Shown here in pieces: positions 1-3,869 of a DNA stretch of 8,565 nucleotides; position 1 is the stretch's first letter; each line of letters starts with the position of its first letter. The notes beneath the pieces were generated by a model, which saw only the letters and a list, made by a program, of their open reading frames with translations, made no database searches and had not been told where the DNA came from. The stretch comes from UMGS1002 sp050946195. Lineage in GTDB: Bacteria; Bacillota; Clostridia; Oscillospirales; CAG-272. The translations under genes were made by a program, and so were the position numbers. Location of the stretch: the NCBI GenBank assembly GCA_050946195.1, contig JBMNUI010000064.1, forward strand, positions 1 through 8,565. Reading direction: 5' to 3'.

Positions 1-680
1 GCCGGCTCGGAATAAGTTTCGACGCTATATACAGCGGTTTTTTAGGCAGCGCAGAGCAGATTCAAATCGTGTCGGACTTCATCGACCGCTTCGGCTCCGG
101 AAAACCTGTGCTGGTTGACCCCGTCATGGGCGACGCCGGCATCCTCTACAGCACCTATACCCTCGAAATGGTAGAGGGCATGACAAGGCTATGCAAAAAA
201 GCCGATATTATCACCCCGAATCTCACCGAGGCCTGCTTTCTGACCGGCGCAACTCACCCGACAAAACACCCCGAAAGCGAGCAGGACGCGCTTTCATTAG
301 CCTCACGGCTCTGCGAGAGGCTGCGTGAAACTGTCGGCGACAAAAAAATCGTGATCACCAGCATCAGGTACGGCAACATGATTGCAAATGCCTTCAAAAT
401 CCCCGGAGAGGACTGCCGGCTTGCCGGCACGCCCTACTCCGGGCGGGATTTCCCGGGGGCAGGCGAGCTGTTTGCCTCGGTGCTGCTGGGAAGCATAATG
501 CAAAATGCCCCCTTTGAGGCTGCGGTCAGAAAAGCAGCGGCATTTACCCTCCGGGTAATCTCCGAAACCCAAAAGGCCGATACCCCTGCCCGCGAGGGCG
601 TGCTTTTTGAAAAATTCCTCGGCGAGCTTGCCGATGAACCTCGGGGGCGCTGCCCCCTGACTCCCGCCCAAGATATTTAA
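1..680 (+). CDS. pdxK: Pyridoxamine/pyridoxal kinase (PfkB/ribokinase superfamily), 5'-truncated
   Basis: This is the C-terminal ~225 residues of a PdxK/PdxY-type kinase, which phosphorylates pyridoxal, pyridoxamine or pyridoxine with ATP in the vitamin B6 salvage pathway in the cytoplasm. The reading frame is open from position 3, so the gene begins before the window; the GTG at 69 is internal, because the residues before it (FDAIYSGFLGSAEQI) are typical of clostridial pyridoxamine kinases. Visible family motifs are VDPVMGD with LYST (phosphate/substrate region), ITPNLTEACFLTG (TPN-E motif) and, near the end, FPGAGELFASVLLG, which occupies the place of the GTGD anion-hole/catalytic motif. 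There the usual catalytic Asp is Glu, so activity is not assured. About 60 N-terminal residues are missing compared with the usual ~285. The last ~16 residues (ADEPRGRCPLTPAQDI) look like a non-conserved tail over a GC-rich hairpin. A terminator follows directly. Family assignment is firm; substrate preference is inferred. Confidence 0.88.
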   Translation, partial: RLGISFDAIYSGFLGSAEQIQIVSDFIDRFGSGKPVLVDPVMGDAGILYSTYTLEMVEGMTRLCKKADIITPNLTEACFLTGATHPTKHPESEQDALSLASRLCERLRETVGDKKIVITSIRYGNMIANAFKIPGEDCRLAGTPYSGRDFPGAGELFASVLLGSIMQNAPFEAAVRKAAAFTLRVISETQKADTPAREGVLFEKFLGELADEPRGRCPLTPAQDI

Positions 681-693
681 ACTTATAAACAAT

Positions 694-733
694 TTTTAAG
701 GCGCGAGTTCCACACTCGCGTCTTAAAATTTTT
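694..733 (+). terminator. Rho-independent terminator of the kinase gene
   Basis: The arms 694-708 and 714-728 pair over 15 positions (one G-U) around the 5-nt loop TCCAC, followed by five T at 729-733. It begins 14 nt after the kinase stop codon. The A/T flanks make it plausible in both directions. Confidence 0.85.
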
Positions 734-760
734 GCCCGTGATAAAAATCTGTCCGTGGCC

Positions 761-789
761 TTGATATATTCTGATTAATATGTTAAAAT
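761..789 (+). promoter_or_regulatory. Putative sigma-A promoter, now facing the IS
   Basis: TTGATA (761-766), a 17-nt spacer and TAAAAT (784-789) form a good vegetative promoter in an AT-rich stretch. It points toward the PqqD-family gene, but the IS at 814-1676 lies in between. If the IS and one TA target copy are removed, the -10 box would sit about 40 nt before the ATG at 1693, a normal leader length. A perfect TATAAT also occurs at 805-810, beside the IS end, without a convincing -35. Confidence 0.5.
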
Positions 790-813
790 ATTCATAACAA
801 GTCATATAATTTA

Positions 814-830
814 GATAGTGTCTACACGAG
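814..830 (+). repeat. IS left terminal inverted repeat (copy 1)
   Basis: GATAGTGTCTACACGAG, the exact reverse complement of 1660-1676. The transposase stop codon (831-833) directly adjoins it. Confidence 0.93.
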
Positions 831-1202
831 TTAAGCAAGGATTTCCGCCCATAAAGCAATGCAACGTATCTGGACGGCAGCAAGAAAAGAACCTGTGTTT
901 TTACAATACCGCGTTGCTATTCCACGCCAGCGCTTCAAATGCAAAAATGCATTTTCAACAAGGTGGCGAAGTTTATAGAGATACTCATCATAATTACGTT
1001 TTTCTTTGCGGTTTTGCTTCGGCGGTATTACAGCAATCATTCCGTGATCTGTAGCAAATTCGATGATTTCATTGGTATCATATCCACGGTCCGCCAGCAA
1101 GCAGTCTGCTTTTATTCCGTCGATAAGCTGCACAGCTTCTTTGCAATCAGCTCTGGTACCTTCTGTAATAAGGATTCTGACCGGCATACCATTCGCATCC
1201 AC
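831..1202 (-). CDS. IS5-family transposase, orfB (C-terminal catalytic part), copy 1
   Basis: This is the downstream half of the DDE transposase (123 residues from the GTG at 1202). It holds the second catalytic Asp in ADRGYD (D38) and the third acidic residue in an exact IS5-type Y-(2)-R-(3)-E-(6)-K signature (Y76, R79, E83, K90). The first codon is only a GTG without a recognisable ribosome binding site, and the same frame reads back through LNTKIHLAV to about 1226, inside orfA. It is therefore most likely made only as an orfA-orfB fusion of about 255 residues through a -1 frameshift at the A4-G5 run at 1226-1235. In the fusion the catalytic triad would be D98, D170 and E215. The protein cuts and joins the IS ends at TA targets. 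Confidence 0.88.
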   Translation of the reverse strand: MDANGMPVRILITEGTRADCKEAVQLIDGIKADCLLADRGYDTNEIIEFATDHGMIAVIPPKQNRKEKRNYDEYLYKLRHLVENAFLHLKRWRGIATRYCKNTGSFLAAVQIRCIALWAEILA

Positions 1203-1597
1203 GGCAAGGTGAATTTTAGTATTGAGCCCCCTTTTGTGCGGCTCATGCCCTGATTACCGCCTTTTGCACCAGCAGCATGGGGATGAACCTTGCAATGACT
1301 CGCGTCAATCATGAGCCATTCATAATCCGGCTCATCCACCAAAATTTCAAGCAGTTTCTCCCAGATTCCTTTATCACGCCATCTGCGAAAACGCTGATGA
1401 ACAGTACCCCACTTGCCATATGACGGCGGCAAATCGCGCCATGGAGCACCGGTTCTCAAAATCCAGAACACTCCATTTATAAATCGACGATTATCTTGTG
1501 CTATTCCACCCCATTGGCCGCGTTGTCCGGGTAAGTGTGGTTCGATTAATGCCCATACTTCATCTGATATATCATGTCTGTGCTGTGCATTTTCCAT
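1112..1597 (-). CDS. IS5-family transposase, orfA (N-terminal part), copy 1
   Basis: This is the upstream half of the transposase, 161 residues when read alone. I chose the ATG at 1597 (MENAQHRHDISDE) over the in-frame GTG at 1606 because AGCAGGTG lies about 8 nt before it. It has the DUF4096-like N-terminal region of IS5 transposases (WALIEPHLPG, RFINGVFWILRTGAPWRDLP, WGTVHQRFRRW) and the first catalytic Asp in LMIDASHCKVH (D98). After TKGG the frame runs into an unrelated tail (from SILKF), whereas the -1 frame continues with the conserved LNTKIHLAVDANG of orfB. The shift site is AAAAGGGGGC (1235-1226 on the minus strand). The gene is transcribed toward the kinase end of the window. Confidence 0.88.
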   Translation of the reverse strand: MENAQHRHDISDEVWALIEPHLPGQRGQWGGIAQDNRRFINGVFWILRTGAPWRDLPPSYGKWGTVHQRFRRWRDKGIWEKLLEILVDEPDYEWLMIDASHCKVHPHAAGAKGGNQGMSRTKGGSILKFTLPWMRMVCRSESLLQKVPELIAKKLCSLSTE

Positions 1598-1629
1598 GTG
1601 TAACACCTGCTTCTTCAGTCGTTACACAT

Positions 1630-1658
1630 ATTATATCACACTTTTGTTCTCTTGTCTA
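1630..1658 (-). promoter_or_regulatory. Transposase promoter inside IS right end (copy 1)
   Basis: On the minus strand TAGACA (1658-1653), a 17-nt spacer and a perfect TATAAT (1635-1630) lie about 33 bp before the orfA start, just inside the right inverted repeat. Confidence 0.7.
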
Positions 1659-1659
1659 T

Positions 1660-1676
1660 CTCGTGTAGACACTATC
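1660..1676 (-). repeat. IS right terminal inverted repeat (copy 1)
   Basis: CTCGTGTAGACACTATC on the plus strand, pairing exactly with 814-830, followed by the TA target copy at 1677-1678. Confidence 0.93.
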
Positions 1677-1692
1677 TAGGCTGGTGCGGAAT

Positions 1693-1965
1693 ATGAAAAT
1701 CAAGGACGGCTTTATTCTGTCGAAGGTGGGGGAGGACTATATAGCCATGCCGGCCGGGGAACCCTCAGGCAAGTTCTCAAATATGATTCTCCTGAATAGT
1801 ACCGGCGCTTTCCTTTGGGAGCGTCTCTCAACAGAAGGCGGATCTGACGAGGAAAGCCTGATAAAATCTCTGCTTGCCGAATACGATATCGATGAGCAAA
1901 CAGCGCGAGCCGATATTTCGAATTTCTTGAAAAAGCTTAGTTCTGCCGGAATACTTGAAAACTGA
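1693..1965 (+). CDS. PqqD-family small protein (RiPP recognition element fold), copy 1
   Basis: This 90-residue protein has the winged-helix PqqD pattern. The N-terminal strands are MKIKDGFILSKVGEDYIAMP, followed by a MILLNSTGAFLWERL helix (the characteristic LN-TGA-LW motif, residues ~32-44) and a C-terminal EYDIDEQTARADISNFLKKL helix ending in GILEN. Family members bind leader peptides of ribosomally made, modified peptides, but many clostridial stand-alone copies have no known role. No radical-SAM enzyme, protease or precursor peptide is visible here. The start is the ATG at 1693; the GTG at 1684 adds only MRN and an in-frame TAG occurs inside the IS at 1666. The IS ends 16 bp before the ATG, no good Shine-Dalgarno is left (only GCGGA), and the likely promoter is on the far side of the IS, so expression may be weak. 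The gene converges on the solute-binding protein gene. Confidence 0.8.
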   Translation: MKIKDGFILSKVGEDYIAMPAGEPSGKFSNMILLNSTGAFLWERLSTEGGSDEESLIKSLLAEYDIDEQTARADISNFLKKLSSAGILEN

Positions 1966-1983
1966 TTTTCCCGTCCCCCAACA

Positions 1984-2015
1984 AAACAGCCGGCTGCGGA
2001 TGCAGCCGGCTGTTT
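1984..2015. terminator. Bidirectional terminator between PqqD and SBP genes (copy 1)
   Basis: A perfect 14-bp stem (1984-1997 with 2002-2015) encloses the 4-nt loop GGAT. It is T-rich on the plus strand downstream (TTTATTATTCTT) and TTTTGTT on the minus strand. It lies 18 nt after the PqqD stop and directly beside the SBP stop (2017-2019), so it serves both convergent genes. Confidence 0.9.
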
Positions 2016-2016
2016 A

Positions 2017-3489
2017 TTATTCTTCTTTGAGTTTTTCAACTTCTTCCATGAAGCTCTTGATTGCGCTTTCTACCACGGTTTCGGTCCTCTGTATGGCAGA
2101 AGCAATTCCGGTCATGGAGGGAACCACAATCATGCCACGGATGTTGCCGAAGTTCCAGATAAAGCCGATGTCATACAGGCGGTTTGCAAATACAATATCG
2201 AGCACTTTCGCGGCTGTGCTGTCTTTGACCAGCTTGACACCCAGCACCTCATCATAGAAGGGTGGCATTACGTTGTAGTAGGATTCAACGGCCATCGCCT
2301 CAAACACAAGCGCAATTCTCTCATAATCCAAACTGTCTTTGGGCACGCAGATGATTGTAGCCGCCCATGAATTCACTGGGACACAGTAGTCATCCTGTGA
2401 AGCATCGAACTTCGGTATCGGGATGATGCCGAACTGAACCTGGTATTTGCGCAGGTCATAGAGCGACTGGACCGGCCGAAGCATGAAGAGCGCCTGATCA
2501 TTGGCGAACATGGCGGCTACCTCGGGCGGCTGCAGTTTGTATGTCTGACGGTTGAAATAAACATTCTGATCGGTCATAATCGAGAAGATCTTCTCAAGCG
2601 CCGAGATTGCCCGCTCATTGTTGAGGTTGTATTTTATAGTGGTCCCGTCGTTGATCGTTGTATAGATGCCGGCCGAATGCAGGAGATAATATGAGCCGTC
2701 GTTCTGGCAGGAAATCAGGTAGGAGTCATTCTGGTCCATTTTGCTGTCCGAGTTCATGTCGGCGGAAACAAGAGTTGCGTACGACAGCATCTGGTCGAGC
2801 GTCCAGTCGCCGCTCAGCGCGACCTCATAAAAATCGGGAATTTCGAGCTTCTCGGCCAGATCCTTGTTGTAGAAAGCTACCACGGTGGAGAGCTTATCGA
2901 CAAAGGTCACATCGCTGACCGCGGCAAACTTCTTGCCCGACATCGTAAAGCTCTCGACAGAGTTCTGGTCGAACCACGGCATCGAAAGGTCGATGTCGAG
3001 TGTGTCGTAGCTCACTATAAGCCCGAGGTTAAAGAGCCTGCCGACTTCGTTTAGGCACTGGTCAACCAAATCATAGGAGCCAGTACCCGAAAGAACGCTG
3101 GCCTGCAGTCTTTGAGACAGCCCTTTTCCGTCCTCGACCGAAACAATTTTGACACCGAATCTTTCCTCAACCAACCGATTCCGTGTGTAAATCGCGTCGT
3201 TAAGCGTCTCTCCGGTTTCCCCGCTGACCGCGATATCATTGGGGATTTCGCTCCAGCCGTGCACCGTCTGCGAATCGTAGCGCAGTACGTGAAATTCGGC
3301 CCCTCCGTAGTCCTTATCCGGGAAGTCAGGGTAAAGTCTAGTGGTCTCGCCCTCGCTTGTGGTCTCATTTGCCTGGGGGCCTGAGGTATCCTTGGGATTA
3401 TCTTCCCTTTCACCGCAGGCTGCCACAATCACCAACATAAAAAGCAAGGAAAGAGTTAACGCAATCAACCTTGTGATTGTTTTTTTCAT
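2017..3489 (-). CDS. Extracellular solute-binding lipoprotein (ABC sugar-type), copy 1
   Basis: This 490-residue lipoprotein is of the type that delivers sugars or oligosaccharides to an ABC importer at the outer face of the membrane. The N-terminus is a lipoprotein signal: MKK-ITR, a hydrophobic core and the lipobox VAAC, with the lipidated Cys at 25. A Thr/Ser/Glu-rich linker (~26-52) and the mature domain (from YPDFPDKDYGGAEFHVL) follow. Residues 244-255 (DMNSDSKMDQND) form an EF-hand/dockerin-like calcium loop, common in this clostridial SBP group. The start is the ATG at 3489 because it gives a complete signal peptide and has AGAAAGG 11 nt upstream; the longer frame to 3537 adds 16 residues that do not fit. 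The gene lies after the hydrolase on the same strand, and a terminator follows at once, so no permease genes are linked. The ligand is unknown; the neighbouring hydrolase suggests a glycan. Confidence 0.88.
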   Translation of the reverse strand: MKKTITRLIALTLSLLFMLVIVAACGEREDNPKDTSGPQANETTSEGETTRLYPDFPDKDYGGAEFHVLRYDSQTVHGWSEIPNDIAVSGETGETLNDAIYTRNRLVEERFGVKIVSVEDGKGLSQRLQASVLSGTGSYDLVDQCLNEVGRLFNLGLIVSYDTLDIDLSMPWFDQNSVESFTMSGKKFAAVSDVTFVDKLSTVVAFYNKDLAEKLEIPDFYEVALSGDWTLDQMLSYATLVSADMNSDSKMDQNDSYLISCQNDGSYYLLHSAGIYTTINDGTTIKYNLNNERAISALEKIFSIMTDQNVYFNRQTYKLQPPEVAAMFANDQALFMLRPVQSLYDLRKYQVQFGIIPIPKFDASQDDYCVPVNSWAATIICVPKDSLDYERIALVFEAMAVESYYNVMPPFYDEVLGVKLVKDSTAAKVLDIVFANRLYDIGFIWNFGNIRGMIVVPSMTGIASAIQRTETVVESAIKSFMEEVEKLKEE

Positions 3490-3500
3490 ATAATTACCAG

Positions 3501-3507
3501 CCTTTCT
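3501..3507 (-). promoter_or_regulatory. SBP ribosome binding site
   Basis: AGAAAGG on the minus strand, 11 nt before the ATG at 3489. The spacing is long, but this is the best candidate and it supports the MKKTIT start. Confidence 0.5.
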
Positions 3508-3513
3508 GCGGAC

Positions 3514-3526
3514 CGGGCCTGGCCCG
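3514..3526 (-). repeat. Short GC-rich palindrome in the SBP leader
   Basis: CGGGCCTGGCCCG is an almost perfect palindrome just upstream of the ribosome binding site; folded in RNA it gives 5 G/C pairs around 3 nt. An equivalent hairpin (3848-3863) precedes the relic SBP start, which suggests a shared leader. It may influence ribosome access. Confidence 0.5.
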
Positions 3527-3557
3527 CGAATTATCAAAGAGATATTTCGCGCCCCCG

Positions 3558-3585
3558 CCGGTTATCCGGACGGAGTGATAACCGG
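3558..3585 (-). repeat. Inverted repeat in the SBP leader
   Basis: CCGGTTATC (3558-3566) and GATAACCGG (3577-3585) are exact 9-bp arms around a 10-nt centre. No T-run follows on either strand, so it is not a terminator. It could be an operator or an RNA stem in the ~185-nt leader. No known riboswitch was recognised. Confidence 0.5.
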
Positions 3586-3680
3586 GATTTTGGAGGAGGG
3601 CTGTTACTTTATCCTAAGAAGGTTATTTTTCCTCAACCCCTCAGAATCATGCCTGCCATTTAAACTAGATTACATTAATT

Positions 3681-3709
3681 AATATATCATACATGCTGGA
3701 GTTTTGCAA
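3681..3709 (-). promoter_or_regulatory. Putative promoter of the SBP gene
   Basis: On the minus strand TTGCAA (3709-3704), a 17-nt spacer and TATATT (3686-3681) lie in an AT-rich stretch. They would start a transcript near 3674 with a leader of about 185 nt. The -35 box matches 4 of 6 consensus positions and the -10 box 5 of 6. It would allow SBP expression independent of the hydrolase promoter. Confidence 0.4.
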
Positions 3710-3726
3710 TAGGTAATACGGGAATA

Positions 3727-3828
3727 TTATGGTTGGCGCAGGTCGGTCAGGCAGAACGATACAAGATCAATAAAGACAGCATAAGCACAGCAAGGGTTAA
3801 CGAGCATTCTTGTAATCGAATTTTTCAT
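3727..3828 (-). pseudogene. Frameshifted relic of a second SBP lipoprotein signal peptide
   Basis: Minus-strand reading from the ATG at 3828 gives MKNSITRML, closely matching MKKTITRLI of the intact SBP, and then leaves the frame and stops after 33 residues at 3727. Allowing for a net loss of 2 nt after codon 9, the other frame reads LTLAVLMLSLLILYRSA and then stops; this is a typical hydrophobic signal-peptide core that aligns with LTLSLLFMLVIVAAC. The DNA alignment includes the shared GTTAAC-CTT run. The 5' leaders also match: a GGGCC/GGCCC hairpin, then GGAAAG, then the start; ATAAGG lies 6 nt before this ATG. The rest of the gene is absent before the SBP promoter region. I infer a decayed paralogue between hydrolase and SBP; a short functional leader peptide is possible but less likely. 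Confidence 0.6.
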
Positions 3829-3847
3829 ATGTAACCTTATCTTTCCG

Positions 3848-3863
3848 CGGGCCTACCGGCCCG
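3848..3863 (-). repeat. GC-rich hairpin after the hydrolase stop, before the relic SBP
   Basis: A 6-bp G/C stem (3848-3853 with 3858-3863) with a 4-nt loop begins 6 nt after the hydrolase stop codon. No U-run follows on the minus strand, so it is a poor terminator. It resembles the palindrome at 3514-3526 before the intact SBP. Confidence 0.5.
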
Positions 3864-3869
3864 ACAATA

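Larger units (their letters stand above)
814..1676 (-). mobile_element. IS5-family (IS427-group-like) insertion sequence, copy 1
   Basis: This is an 863-bp element with perfect 17-bp terminal inverted repeats (814-830 and 1660-1676) that begin with GA, and it is flanked by TA on both sides (812-813, 1677-1678), consistent with a 2-bp TA target duplication. It carries one transposase in two overlapping frames on the minus strand, with its own promoter just inside the right end. Size, end sequence, TA target and the split orfA/orfB layout fit the IS427 group of the IS5 family. The element is identical to the copy at 5979-6841 and looks intact. Confidence 0.92.
811..3400. repeat. Copy 1 of long direct duplication (period 5165 bp)
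   Basis: This segment is repeated at 5976-8565 with no difference seen. It contains the IS, the PqqD-family gene, the shared terminator and nearly all of the solute-binding protein gene. The left boundary falls at the IS end: positions 810 and 5975 differ, and the 3-base TTA before the IS body is shared. The right boundary is not reached, because the second copy runs off the window. The true repeat may therefore include the hydrolase as well. Confidence 0.97.

Noticed and set aside
303..692. Minus-strand 129-residue frame opposite the kinase
   Set aside because: It lies wholly antisense to the PdxK-type coding sequence, which has clear family motifs. It has no ribosome binding site and a low-complexity composition.
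1413..1679. Plus-strand 88-residue frame in the IS right half
   Set aside because: It is antisense to orfA, runs into the inverted repeat, and resembles no passenger gene.
1652..1692. Outward hybrid promoter at the IS right end driving the PqqD gene
   Set aside because: TTGTCT is present at 1652-1657, but no acceptable -10 box lies 16-18 bp downstream (TCTAGG or TATCTA only).
3490..3537. Upstream extension of the SBP start to 3537
   Set aside because: The extra 16 residues precede a complete lipoprotein signal peptide and contain the GC palindrome and the ribosome binding site of the ATG at 3489.
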